A DNA stretch of 64,000 nt, taken from positions 10,982,509-11,046,508 of the forward strand of contig CM060848.1 of assembly GCA_030737835.1 (NCBI GenBank). The letters are read 5' to 3'. Numbering within the stretch: position 1 is the stretch's first letter; each line of letters opens with the position of its first letter. The notes below the pieces were generated by a model, which worked only from the letters and a program-made list of their open reading frames with translations, had not been told where the DNA came from and did not search any database. Source of the DNA: Acorus gramineus (taxonomy: Eukaryota; Streptophyta; Magnoliopsida; Acorales; Acoraceae). Positions 22,801 to 34,555 of the stretch are shown one piece after another. Both the position numbers and the translations under genes were made by a program.

Positions 22801-24599
22801 AAGGAGTCTCCACGCCTGCATGGACGACACGAACCCCAGAGGAGCTACGTCTCGATCGCCCACGAACTGGAAGGACCTCCGACCAGGAAGGTGGAACGAC
22901 ACCGACTTGGCGAAACAGTCGATGCTGGCATGACTAGCTGCAAGCCAATCCATCCCCAGGATGGCATCAAAATCTGCCATCGCAAGCTCCACCAGCTCCA
23001 CCGGGAACTCATGCTCCGCGATCTCTACCGTACACCCTCGGTACACAGAACTGAGGAGAATCCGGTCTCCCACGGGCAATGATACCTCTAAGACAGCATC
23101 TAGAGGAGCGGACGCCACGCCCGTCCGTCTCGCGAAAGCGGGAGACACGAACGAGTGTGTGGCTCCGGAATCAAACAGTACATAAGCAGGAAACTGGGAG
23201 ATCTGAACAGTACCTCTGACCACGCTGCCTGATGCCTGGGCCTCCTCTGCCGAAAGCGCTGCCACTCGGCCCTGGACGAACTGAGGCTGAGGAGCAGGGG
23301 CACGCCTCGCCTGCTGCGCTGGCTGCCTCCTCTGATCAGCACGGCCACCCTGTGGCTGCTGCTGCTGACGCTGAGGCTGCTGCTGCGGCTGGCGCTGAGG
23401 CTGCTGCTGAAACGGCTGCTGGAACGGCCGCTGCTGCAACTGCTGCTGCTGGGGCATCACTGCGGGTCGGCCAGCGTCGGGGCAATTATACAGAATATGC
23501 CCGACGCGCTGACAGTGATAACAGCGCCTCGTCTCTGGTCGCCTCGACTGGACTGGCACTGCTGCGATGGGTGCTGGACCTCGCGCTGGCACCACATCTG
23601 CTGGAAGAGAGGCAGCCGCTGACTGCTCGAAGCGGGGCCTCTTCTTCTTCCGCTGCCCTCTGTCCTGGCCTCTGGGTGGCCTCTGGTCTGTCGACGGGGT
23701 CGGAGCCCTCACCTGGATCCCGAGGTCTCTCTCGACGGTCTTCGCTCGAGACACTAAGTCGGAGTACCTCGTGAAAGCGTGGGCGGTGACGTGCACTCGG
23801 ATGGCACTGCTGAGACCGAGCTCGAATCGACGGCACCTCGTCCCTCGTCCATCACCAGAGTCGGAGCGAATCTGGACAGCCTCGTGAACCGCGTGGAGTA
23901 GTCAGCGACGGACATAGTGCCCTGAGTCAGCTGCTCAAACTCCTGCATCACTATCTGTCGCGTCGAGAAGGGGAAATATCCCCTGAATCCCGCCCATGTG
24001 AGCTGCTCCAATCCCTCTGGGATGTCCACTGATCTAGTAGCCCACCAGTCGGCGGCGCTACCCTTCAGCATAAATGTAGCCAGGGAGACCCTCTGGCGGT
24101 CTGTGCAAAGCATCGTCGAGAAGATGGTATCCACCTCCATCAACCATCTCTCGGGAGCAAGGGGGTCCTCTGTCCGACCCTGGAACTCGGGAGGATGGAG
24201 CTTTAGAAAGGCTGAGAGGCCACTTTGCTGCACCCTCGCTGCTGCCTCTAGCCCCATCTCCCTCTCCTGAGGATCCTGAACTCTGGCCGCCGGAATCTCC
24301 ACGGGGACTGGGGGTACATCAGGTACCACAGGTGGATCTGCCGCCAGGGGAACCTGCGGAACTGCCTCGCGGGCCGCCTGCAGCTCCTGTATCTCCCGTG
24401 CCTGATCTGCCAATACCCTCGTCTGGGTCTCCACCAAATCTGCCAACCGCGCAAACGCGCGCTCCCAGGCAGGAGGCTCCTGCGCTGAATCTGGCCTCAC
24501 GGCTGAGGACTCACCAATAGCATCCTCGACTCTGGCAGGTCCGGAGACCTCCAAGGGTCGAGAGGGACCACGTCCGCGCCGTCCTCTGCGAGGAGGCAT
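19842..24599 (-). pseudogene. TEK-2 gag-pol, broken by small indels
   Basis: It starts at ATG 24599 (MPPRRGRRGRG). In order: capsid region with DRQRVSLATFMLKG and ADWWATRSV (about 24150-24030), CCHC knuckle near 23500, a glutamine-rich linker, protease [11 protein letters not shown] near 23170, RT with FIDDILVYS near 22160, RNase H with TDHKSLTYL near 21540, integrase zinc motif and core (21090-20450), and a chromodomain-like tail VRWQHRSGAEATWELED, with the stop at 19842-19844. Unlike TEK-1 it has almost no stops by substitution. Frames change in gag near 23830-23850, at 22380-22390 (loss of one GC from a GCGC run) and near 20745 (loss of one T), with two further shifts around 20560 and 20250. 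The chromodomain would target insertion to chromatin. It is inactive as it stands but less decayed than TEK-1. Confidence 0.93.
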
Positions 24600-24701
24600 A
24601 TCAGCAACCTAAGAAAACCAGACACTAGGATCAGAATACGCATATAGAAATCCTAGGACTCATCTCTACGAAAAGAAGACATTTGGCTCTGACAGGACCA
24701 G

Positions 24702-24713
24702 GCTCTGATACCA
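24702..24713 (-). other. Primer-binding site of TEK-2
   Basis: The minus strand reads TGGTATCAGAGC five bases after the 5' LTR, the same initiator tRNA-Met site as TEK-1. Confidence 0.93.
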
Positions 24714-26167
24714 ACTTTTGTCACGCCCCAGGGCGGCCGTCCCCGGGACGCGGCAAGTGTATATATGATATCAGTAAACAGGAATCAACAATATACCACA
24801 AACAACAACTAAAATGACAACACAGATAAAAGCAGGGCTGACATAATATATACACCAAATGCGGAAGCTAAAAAGACTGAGTCTGTAATCAAAAACATAC
24901 TACAGACTCGATACATAATCGTATGTCCTGTGAGAGCCAACATGTCCATATATACACAAATACAATCCATACAAAATCCAACTAGGTGCCCAAGCACAGA
25001 GATATATACATACAACAAGAGAAGGGTGCTGATGGCCTCAAAACTCGAGGGACGTGGCGCTACTCCGCTACTGGTGTAGTCGCTAGGAAGCTCCTCCTTC
25101 AAGTCCTCCTCAGTGATCACTGAAAAAGATTTTATGCGAGGGGTGAGCCACACGCTCAGTGAATAGCACAACCCATGCATACAGTTCATATTAACCATAT
25201 TTAATCAAGTCATTAGCCCAGAGCGGCATAAACAACACAAATCCGGGGGTTCGTCACATCGCCGAACCCCATACCCTCACCCTCACCCTCACCCCTCCAG
25301 AGGTGACCAAGGATGTTGGGACTTAAATGATAATCATCCATACACAATCCTGTGGGTCGCCGCATCGCCGGCCCACCATACCCTCACCCTCACCTCTCAA
25401 CAGGTGACCTAGGCTCTTGGGACTGACTAGGCTGTTGGTCACCCTTGGTCCACCGATAGTCTCTCCCCACTCCGTAGGTCGTTTGGCCACTCCACGTTCG
25501 GCGCAGTCCTTCTACCAAATCAGGAGGCGCCTACTGATGGAAGCCCCTGCACGGGACAACCTTTCCAACGCCGGGGTAGTCTCTACACGTATCCAACGGA
25601 GGGAACAGAACAGCCTATCCATCGCATATGATCCACTCGGATCCGCTGACAGCACATCTCTACAACTCTAATGTCTTGAATTCCTCAGAATTCCACCAGC
25701 GCGCATAACCAGGATGCGGGGAAATAAATAAGACATAAATGGGGAAAAGAGACCTTGGGAGGGTAACCTGAGGTCCCGATGTAGGACATCCGACAACCAA
25801 ACGAGGAACACGGAGTACCCTAACCCGGGTCTCAATGTTAACCTCGCAAGGCCCCCTTATATTCCCCAAGGCATGCTAACAATATTAAAGCTTGCATTTA
25901 ATTAAATAAATCAAACTAATAGGACGCATGCACAGGTCAGGGCTTTCCTAGCATGATAACGGGGTGACAGGATGCACGGCTCATGCACAAATCCTAAGGG
26001 TGCAAGTCCCTAACATACAAGTCTAGGGTGGCATGCATTCTACACACACATCATGCTTACATGGATTATAACAAAGCAGTTAATACTAACTATGTGCCCC
26101 AGGGGAGGACGGTACACGCCCAAATGCATGTAGCGCCTCCCAAACTGGGTTGGGTTGTCCCACTCAC

Positions 26168-26203
26168 CGGAAGTCGGGTCGACGCGCGACCGTCCGTCGA
26201 GAT
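26168..26203 (-). other. Putative 36-nt LTR micro-exon (TEK-2 5' LTR)
   Basis: This copy lies in the LTR that would drive the genomic RNA, and all four flanking splice signals are intact. 36 nt is 12 codons, but no start codon or continuous frame into gag is evident, so a non-coding leader exon is more likely than a coding one. Evidence is pattern only: AG before, GTGAGT after, constant length across lineages. Confidence 0.55.
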
Positions 26204-27512
26204 CTGCAAGACAGGGTATTAACTGGTGAGTATAAATCCACAAACACAATTAAATACACAAAACATACAAAACCCACAACTAAACACCCAACACTCGGGC
26301 AAACGTGCATACGACTCGCACGCACGCTAGCCCGAGCACCCCGGTAACCACCCGCACGGCCGGCAACCACCCGCACGGCCACCCGACCGCCCGGGTGCAC
26401 CGCCGCGCCTCAGCCCACGCACCCCGCGCACCGCCGGGCCCCTGCCCGCCGCCTGGACACGTCGTCGAACCTCCCGTGCACCGCACGCCCCCTGCGCCCC
26501 AGCGCAGCCGCCCGCGCACACCCCGCACACCGCCTTGCGCTGGCCCGCGAGCACCCCGCATGCCCCGCGCGCAGCGCCTCGCCCCGCGCGCACCACCGCC
26601 GCCTCGCCGCGCCCCGCGCGCACCCCGCGCGCATCCTGCATGACGCCCCTCGACCAGCACCCCCCGAGCGCACACCCTGCACGCACTCCGCGCGCATCGT
26701 CCGCTCGCACATCTCCCCGCACCAGCCGCTCGACCAGCCCTTGCACCAGCCGCTCGACCAGCTCCTCGCACCAGACCCGCGCACAGCTGCTCGACCAGCT
26801 CCTCGCGCACAGCTCCCCACTAGGTCCTCGCGCACATCTGCTCGACCAGCACCTCGCGCACAGCACCCACACGCCCAGCACGACCAGCACGCACGCTCTG
26901 CTGGCCACCAGCCCCCCGAGCGCACGCCCCCGCGCACGCCCGCGCGCACGGACGCACGCACTCCCGCGCGCGCCCAGCCTGCGCGCTGCCTGAGCTGCTG
27001 CCGCTGCTGCCTGCTGCCCGGAACAGAACCCCCCCACCGCCCGAGTACCTCCACCACCCACCCAATGGCCTCCGACGGCCTCCGACCGCCCCCAACCACC
27101 TCCGACGGCCTCCCACAGCCGCCGACCACCTCCCAAACACAAAAACCCCCTCCTATCAAGCATCTAAGCATGAAAAAGAGGGAAAGAAAGCTTACCAAGG
27201 GGGAGGAAGAGGTGACCGGGTGCTCTCCGCGCACCGAAACGCTTCCCCAAAGCCCTCCAACGCCCGGATCTCACTCGGCCTTCGAAACGGCCCAAAACAG
27301 AGGAGAAAGAGGGGAGGATGGGGAGGCTAGACTCGTCGGAAATGGGATTTGAAGGCACCGGGGTGTAGATCGGGACCCGATCTACACTTCTTAGGCTTTA
27401 GGTTTTTGGGTTTGAGGGGTCTAAGGGCTTCAAAAGGGAGAAAAATGAGAGAGAGGAGAGAGGGAAAGTTTGGTAGGGATGATGAATAGTGACATGAGAT
27501 TTTTAGATCACC

Positions 27513-27522
27513 CCTTTATATA
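27513..27522 (-). promoter_or_regulatory. TATA box of the TEK-2 5' LTR
   Basis: The minus strand reads TATATAAAGG; the 3' LTR has TATATAAGG at the equivalent place. The first predicted splice donor is about 320 bp downstream. Confidence 0.6.
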
Positions 27523-27786
27523 GTAAGCGACTTAAAAACCCAGATACGCCCCGGAACTGTGAAATTTCAGAAACGTTGCCGGAATTCGATGAAATTTTCA
27601 TGAGTGGCTTAAAATGGCACCAGGACACATAATATGCAGTTAGATTTTCAATCGGAGTCCTCTAGCTCAGGACGATAGCTAACAGTCCAAAATTTTGCGG
27701 TTCCGATCGAAAAATGCAAAAAATTTTAAAAACTGCTAAAATGCTCCAATGGTTACCAACAGGCCAAAAGTGACACATATATAACA

Positions 27787-29911
27787 GGAAATGACCACTT
27801 CAATGAAAAGTTTAAGAAAATTAAATGATAAATTTTGGCCTGGTTGTCATGAATCATGGAAAAATGCAATGGTGTCAAAATAGCTTAAATAGGATAAGTT
27901 TAGAAACATACCACTATGATGATAATCCTTATGTAGCGACTTTGATGTAATTAACCTATGTTTATGGTATGAGTAGTATTCCAAATTTTTAATAATTTGG
28001 TATGGTTAGATTCCTTGTTTTGTTGGCTTTCCAACGCTTTTTACGGATCGTGAATCAGATGCGTATAGATCAAGTTATGGACCAAACTGTAACAAGGTGT
28101 CAGACAGTGTCTGACGGATCTTATAGCTACCGTCGGGCACATGGGCGACAGAGCGGAGAGAGCCGTCGGAAGCCTGGGTGACGGATGCTATAAAACCGTC
28201 GATCTGGAAAAAATTGTATTTTTGAAAATAGGTTCCGTTTTTGGAAGGAACAGGTGCATTAATCGAGATTAATGCAAATTATTGGCGTCGTAATCGTTTC
28301 CTCACGTGTATGAGAGGCTTATAAACCTCTTTTTCTCTTTCATTGCCTTGAAACCCTAGAAATTTCAAACCCTAAAGTCTTCTTCTTCTCTTGTTTTCGG
28401 CACCATTGTTGAGGAGCTCAGGAAGGGGTTCGAATAGAGGGTTCTTGTGAGTATTATCCTCTGATTATGAAGCGTTTTGATTGATAATGATTCCCTTTAG
28501 ATGTCCTTGTTATATGATTTCGTTTTTAGTTTTCTTCCAACAAAAAGATTGGATTTTCTTCTTGATACTTGAAAGTTTTTATATGATTTCGGGTCCTTAT
28601 GATATAGCTATGAAATCATGAAGTTTTCAAGGTGTTTTTCATATCTTTTATGTTAAAATAATAGGATAGGTATATATATCATACCTAGGTTTGATTATTA
28701 AACATAGAAATCATGTTATGAATTGTTTAAGGTCTTGTTTGACCCTTATATGCATAGATCCGAACCTATAAATGCTTTTATGATTTTTTAAGGATTTTTA
28801 TCATAGATCCATGTTAGTTGTTTCTACATATAATAGATCTACAGTTTTCGAAGATTTTTGTAATATGGTTTAATTGTTTTTATATATATTCTTTTTATGA
28901 ATCCTTTTAAATCTAGGGTTTTGAATAGAAGAATATCATGCTAGGTATAATAATATGTTATCTCTTGTGGTTTTCAAAGGATTTTATAAAGTATATTCAG
29001 ACCCTTGGGTGTACCAAGTGTTTTATGTTTCATCGATGTTTTTATCATTTTTCCATAAGCTAGGGTTTCAAATGGATTTTCTTTATACGATCTTCAATCT
29101 ATCTCGTAAATGATTCGTATCGTTTTACCTATTTTATATTACTTTTATACCTATGTTAAATATACGGTTTTTCAAAGATGTTTTAAATGAGTTTTTTTAT
29201 TGGTTTTAATTGAATTTTCGAGATGAGTTATTTTCTGTTTTACGCCGTTTTAAACGACTCGTGTATGTTTTCCATGATAGACGTCTATGTGACCAAGCTC
29301 TAGATGGAGCATCTTTCAGCTGCGTGCCATAAGGGCATGCGTGCCCGTTGCATCATACGCATCATGTAGTTAGTAAGAGATTGTGGCTATTCCTCTAAAG
29401 AGATGCATTATGTTTTATCGTTACACTTGTGACAATTATATGTATATGTTTATAATCTGTTAGTTTGGATTTTTGGGACTATTTTATTATTATTGTTATT
29501 ATTATTATTGGGACGCTATAGGTCCATTCACTGAGCGTGTGGTAGCTCACCCTCTTTTCCCAACCTTTTAGGTGTTGGTTATCGTTGTTCGTGGAGGGGC
29601 GTTGGCAATTGAGTTCGCGTTTTACCTTCGTTGCTTCGTAGGTGTTGAATAAGCCTTCTTCTTGGCATGTAGTAGACGTCCTTAGCCTTATCAGCAAAAC
29701 CGGAGGAATTATTATTAGTATTAAATAAAGAACTCGTGTTTATTCATTCAAACTTAAGAATGAATTATTGAGATCCTATGGTTTGTTTTGTTTTAAATCT
29801 TGAGAGTATTTTATGAGTTTATTTATATTATCCGATATATTGTGGATTGTGCTGCAGTAACGCACCGTATCGCATGCCTTAATTAAGGATAATGGGTACG
29901 GGGGTGTTATA
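27787..29911 (+). repeat. 5' LTR (right part) of Ty3 element C
   Basis: AT-rich sequence ending GGGTGTTATA, three bases before an initiator tRNA-Met primer site, so its right edge is an LTR end. It has TATAAA at 28320, a pyrimidine-rich leader, a GTGAGT donor at 28447, a TGAGC...GCTCA hairpin at 29532-29549 and an acceptor TTTTAG ending at 29571. The left end is not visible; it may continue in 16452-16792, on the far side of TEK-2. No gene was seen in it. Confidence 0.65.
28320..28325 (+). promoter_or_regulatory. TATA box of the element C LTR
   Basis: TATAAA followed by CT-rich leader sequence about 120 bp before the candidate donor at 28447. Confidence 0.5.
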
Positions 29912-29914
29912 GAA

Positions 29915-29926
29915 TGGTATCAGAGC
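29915..29926 (+). other. Primer-binding site of element C
   Basis: TGGTATCAGAGC directly after the LTR end and about 100 bp before gag. Confidence 0.9.
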
Positions 29927-29973
29927 CTAGGTTTTCCTGTTAGGGCTAAGGAATAGGAATAGGGGGCATAAGC

Positions 29974-30440
29974 TTGCATACATATAGGATACATTCTAAC
30001 GGTGCGTCGATTCATATTAGGGGAGATCAGAAATGGCAGGAAATACCAACACTTTGCGTCAGGGATCTCCAGACCCTGACCAACCTGGTGGCGCAGACAA
30101 TCCAACACCAGAATGACATGACGTTACGTCGTTTAGGAGAAAACCAGAACCAGCCGGAACAACTGGTGATGAGATTCAAGAAAATGGATCTGCCATCATT
30201 TCAAGGAGTTGGCACTGACCCGATGGCCCCGAAGCATTGGATCATAGAGTTGGAGCAAATCTTCAAATCAATGCAGCTAACTAATAGCCGTCGTATCCTC
30301 TTGGTGGCTCATCAACTACGAGGAACCGCTATCCAATGGTGGGCTGTTCATCAACAATCTTTAACCCGTGGAATTGAACATATCACCTGGGAGGAGTTTG
30401 TGGAGATGTTATGCAAGAAGTACTTTCCTCCGGCGGAGCG
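29974..30440 (+). pseudogene. Element C gag, first part
   Basis: Encodes a Ty3 capsid-type gag: LVMRFKKMDLPSFQG, PKHWIIELEQIFKSM, LVAHQLRGTAIQWWAVH and EEFVEMLCKKYFPP. A second frame beginning MAGNTNTLRQGS at about 30034 probably holds the true start, with a frameshift near 30100. At 30440 the gene is cut inside the Y-F-P-P-A-E-R motif by a solo LTR and resumes at 34075. Element C is a different Ty3 lineage from TEK-1/2; no pol was found in the window. Confidence 0.8.
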
Positions 30441-31678
30441 TGTTATACTTGTGTCATTTGGAGCCTTATTTTTTTTCGATCGGAGTCGCTAAAATTTTAG
30501 CTTTTAGCCATCTGCGGGAGTTGGAGTACTCTGATTAAAAATCTAACTACATATTATGGGTCCTGGTACTGTTTTGTAGTACCCATAAAAATTTCATCGA
30601 ATTCTGGTAACGTTTTAAAAAATATGCAATTTCAAACTTATCTGGGTTTTGAGAGTTCCTGGTTTGGTTGGTCGAATAGTGTGAGATATTTTGAGGATGT
30701 GGTGATCTTTGATAACCTTACCCCCACCTTGTTTAGTGATGAAGAAACCATTGGTTATTTTGTTTGTTAGAGGGTGTGAATAGGCTTAAGTGCACCCCCC
30801 TTTTTCTCTCCTTCTAATCACCCCCCCCAAAGTGAGGAAAAATATCTCTCTCTCTCTCTCTCACTCTCTCTCACTCACGTCTCCCTCGCCCTCTCTGTTT
30901 TTCTGTGTGTGTGTGAGTTGTTAATGAAGGAAAAGATGAAGAAGAAGCACAAGAAAGAGTGAGAAAGGGTGAGTATGTGTTGTTGTTGTTGTTTCTCTTC
31001 TCTCTATCCTCTTCTCATGCCCCTTTGCACCCCTGTTTTTCTGTCATGAAGGACTTGAGGAGATGCTGATGAGGTGGTGGTAGTGGTGGTGGTGGTGGTT
31101 GAGGTGGTCGTGGGTGTGTCGAGAACCCCGCATCTCCCCATTTCCCTCCCCCTGTTTTGGTAAGGCAGCACTCTGTATTTTAAAGATCTCAGTGAATCTA
31201 GTATTTAGAGGCACATTTTTAGGATTATGTCTTCATATGATATGATCATCTATGTGTCTAATTGTTATATATGAAATTTGGGGTCATTATGATATCTGTG
31301 GTGTAAGTTAGAACCTGTTTTGCATGGCCTGTCCAGATTCGCGTAGGAATTGACCTGCTTCTGGAAATAATTTATTCCGGGCTTGTAGAGGAAAAATTAG
31401 GTCCTAATGTCTTCATGGATTATGATCCCAGGATATCAAAGAATTTGCATGATTTAGTTCATAATGTTTGGATGTGTATTGGGTGCTGTGGAGATCAATT
31501 AGTAGGGCTGGTTGCAGCAGGTTTGCCAATTTTGCTCGGTTGTGTGTCAAGGAGTTGTTTACATGTGTCTTGTGTGATAATATGGAAGTATCAAAAGTTA
31601 GAGTCTTCATGAAGTGGGCTTATATGTGTGATAGGAGGTTCCATATTTTAATTGTGGATCATTGGTTGTGTTTTGTAG

Positions 31679-31714
31679 ATCTCGTAGACCGGACGCGCGG
31701 CGATCCGGGTATCA
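31679..31714 (+). other. Putative 36-nt LTR micro-exon (solo LTR S2)
   Basis: Preceded by TTTTGTAG and followed by GTGAGT. The sequence is only partly similar to the TEK copies (shared ATCT start and a GATCCGGG-like core), yet the length is identical. Confidence 0.55.
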
Positions 31715-33296
31715 GTGAGTGGTTTGATCCAACTCTTCGGGAAGCGTTGGATGCACGTAGTCGTGCGTCGCGCATCCGTTGGGCACCCTGACTATACTAC
31801 TTAATTAGATAAGTAGTATGGTCATATCTAACCCATAATATGCTAAGTATTTGCATGTTAGGTTAGTATAACTTGTATGTAGAACCACCCTTTTCTACCA
31901 TATACTTGCCTATGTATGTTCATGTGTGAACTATTATGTATGCATGTGCCCCTCATGTATGGGCATGTGTGATGTGGGTTTTCATGAATGTAAAGAATAA
32001 GCATGCCTTAGGTAGTCCCTATGAGTAATACTACCATATTAATTGGAATATCCAGCATGATTAAGTCTGGATTAATAACAAGCACATACCTAATATTTCC
32101 TTGCGATAAGACTCGAGGGCGTGGTGTAGTTGTTGCGCCCATGCGAATGGGGCAAAGCTATGACCAACTTCAAGAGATGATGATCTCTCTCTCGCCCTCT
32201 CCCTCTGCACGAACTGAGTAAGTAGATGCGATTTTCTACTCGACTCAGGTTCGTTTGGAATATTGGCATGCACCTGTTAGTGCACGAGATCGCGCTTGAC
32301 CCTTCCCTTTTAAGTTGGTGATATCCAACGCATGCTTAAGTTATGCCTTGTGTGTGCTTATATGATTAATGACCAAGTATGCATGTTTAAGTGGGCCATA
32401 CCTTGTATGCATGTTGTATGATTTGTTGTTTATGATGTAAATCCATGTTAGGGGTTACCCTTGTAGTCAATTATTAGATGATCGTGCATATGGTTCATGC
32501 ACATAGCTATGATATGATTCTCCTGTTATATATACGCACATGTTAAAACTAATTAGGCCTATCTGAAATAGGCGTGGGTATGACCCGCCGTTGGGATGTA
32601 CCTCATTAGTTAGTGTGCAAGCGATGTAATCGCCCCTGCATCCGTGTGATGCACTTGAATGGAATTCAGAAGAATTCATTTGTTGTATCGATTTTGTTAA
32701 ACCGGTAGCTTTGACATTAAGTTAGGTAATTATCAAGAGTAGTTGTTTTTCCATAGGGTTCGCTTTACGAACATGGAGTGTTTCCTCCCAATGTCATCTG
32801 TGTTGAAGCGACCCGGGTTGTAGCTGTCCTGACAGAGGGCCTCTACCTGTAGGTACTATCGATGCATGCGACAAGATGTACTGATCATGGGGGTATACCA
32901 GGTAGAGGCTACCTGAGAGAGGGCTAACGAATGATATTGCGAGCGTGAAATCCTTCTCCCCTTCGTTGGATCTGTGTAGGAACTCCCCAGCATTGGAAAA
33001 ACTGTCCTGACAGAGGGCTCCCATCCGTAGGTACTACCGATGTGTTCGGGAACATACTAATCGTGGGAGTATACCAGGTAAAGGCTACCCGGGGAAAGGG
33101 ATACCGGTGGACCAAGGGTGTAGAGCAGTCTAATATCTTCCAAAAGTCCTATGTTACCTCTAAAGAGTGAGGGTGAGGATTAGGTGAAGACACATCGCCG
33201 CGTGACCCATTCATTGTTCATCCGTTCCCATAGTTGTTGGGTCCGGTTGTGTATCGATGTTCAAAGACATCGTTGGGCAGTTATCTCGATGTAGAT

Positions 33297-33530
33297 GATC
33301 TAGTAGTGTTGTGTAGACCAGTAATTCCGCGTCTCTTCGACCAACGGTATGGTCTCTCCTCAAAAGTCCCAAGAGTCTCCCTCCGGGAGTGAGGGTGAGG
33401 GTGAGGTTGGTGATCCAGTAGTGTTGTGTAGACCAGTAATTCCACGTCTCTTCGACCAACAGTATGGTCTCTCCCCAAAAGTCCCAAGAGTCTTCCTCCG
33501 GGAGTGAGGGTGAGGGTGAGGGTGAGGTTG
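33297..33530 (+). repeat. Tandem repeat, 115-bp unit, two copies
   Basis: Units start at 33297 and 33412, each from GATCYAGTAGTG to the GGGTGAGGGTGAGG run. It sits in predicted intron 2 of solo LTR S2 and partly explains why this LTR is longer than the TEK LTRs. Confidence 0.85.
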
Positions 33531-34069
33531 GTCGCGCCACCGCGTGACCTTGTTATTCATTGGGTTTCAACCCATGTTTTCCTTGAAAGGAAATAGCCTT
33601 AACATTGAACTGTTGTAATGGTGATTGGTTTCCAGCCACTCACTGAGCTTGTAGCTCACCCCTCGCATACTGTTTCTTTTCAGAGGCAGTGTTGGGCGTG
33701 GAGCTGGAGCTTCCTTGTGGCGTGGTCTTATGTGTGTGGAGCGTTCTGTCCGGCGGGTGGCGAGTGCGAGGCTGTCAGCAGTCCTAGAGTCATTTTATGT
33801 ATTGTAAATCGTGCATGTGACACAGGTTGTATTTTATTTGGATTAGACTTGGCTCTCACAGGACAGTGATTGTGTATTCGAGTATGTAATAATGTTTTTG
33901 GTTTACAGACATTGTTGATATCTTATGCTTCTGCTTTTCAGTCAATTATCATTTATCTTTGCCTTGCCACCTTGTGTGTTGTTGTTGGAGTCTTTGTTGA
34001 CCTCAGGTATTGATAGCTGATACTTTATATATTGCCGCGTCTCGGGGACGGCAGCCCTGGGGCGTGACA

Positions 34070-34555
34070 GAGCGTGATCGCATTGTTCAAGCATTTTTGG
34101 ACCTTCGTCAAACTCAAGACATGACGGTGACCCAGTATGAGGAAAAGTTTCTGGAGTTATCGGTCTTTGCGCCTCAATACATCCAAGTCGAGAGCGAAAA
34201 GTGTCGTCGCTTCCAAGAAGGGCTAAGGAGCAACATTCGTCATAGACGACGGAACCTCCGAATCCGTGTCTTTGAGGAACTGAAGGATTGTGCACTCGTC
34301 ACGGAACAGGACTGCTTGGAGTGGAAGAAGGAGAATGAAGCATGAGCGAAGAACCGGAATAATCAACGTTTCGGTGGTGGCTAGAGGATGGATAATCGAA
34401 AGAGGAACTTTGCTGATGATAATCGCAGACGAGAAGTGCGCAAGAGAGTCATCTGCTACAACTATTGGGAGCCAGGACACAAGTCTAATGAATGTCCCCA
34501 AAAGCGAAGAGACAATCGTGCATGCTACAATTGCAGGAAGCTGGGACATCATCAG
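34070..34555 (+). pseudogene. Element C gag, second part with zinc knuckles
   Basis: It continues gag after the solo LTR: DRIVQAFLDLRQTQDMTV, EEKFLELSVFAPQYI and RRFQEGLR, then, after a stop near 34344 and a frame change, two knuckles. The first reads CYNYWEPGHKSNEC, where the second cysteine is replaced by tyrosine. The second, CYNCRKLGHH, is cut at 34556 by family D. Protease and pol of this element are not found in the window. Confidence 0.78.

Larger units (their letters stand above)
16793..27786 (-). mobile_element. TEK-2: full-length Ty3 chromovirus (Tekay/Del-like)
   Basis: An 11-kb element on the minus strand with LTRs of 3001 bp (16793-19793) and 3068 bp (24719-27786), primer site, polypurine tract and full gag-pol. 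Its proteins are close to those of TEK-1 but the LTRs differ clearly, so it is a sister subfamily. The flanks share GGAAATG (16786-16792 and 27787-27793); a 5-bp duplication GGAAA plus two extra bases, or a 7-bp one, would both fit. TEK-1 and TEK-2 face each other in opposite orientations, 4.4 kb apart. Confidence 0.95.
24719..27786 (-). repeat. 5' LTR of TEK-2 (transcribed copy)
   Basis: 3068 bp. It carries the complete set of putative leader signals on the minus strand: TATA 27522-27513, donor at 27195, micro-exon 26203-26168, second donor at 26167, hairpin 25158-25144 and acceptor at 25120. Predicted introns are 992 bp (26204-27195) and 1048 bp (25120-26167). The CpG-dense block lies entirely inside the first intron. 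The region at 26305-27352 opens long frames on both strands only because of base composition. Confidence 0.93.
30441..34069 (+). mobile_element. Solo LTR S2 (3.6 kb, relative of the TEK LTRs) inside element C gag
   Basis: It starts TGTTATACTTGTG, ends GCGTGACA, and is flanked by the perfect duplication GAGCG (30436-30440 and 34070-34074). Removing it joins the gag frame. Termini and internal blocks are homologous to the TEK LTRs, but overall it is diverged and longer. It carries a CT microsatellite (30846-30885), a donor at 31160, a micro-exon 31679-31714, an internal duplication of a TEK-like block (about 32805-32925 and 33000-33120), a 115-bp tandem repeat, a hairpin at 33644-33658 and an acceptor ending at 33683. 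Confidence 0.92.
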
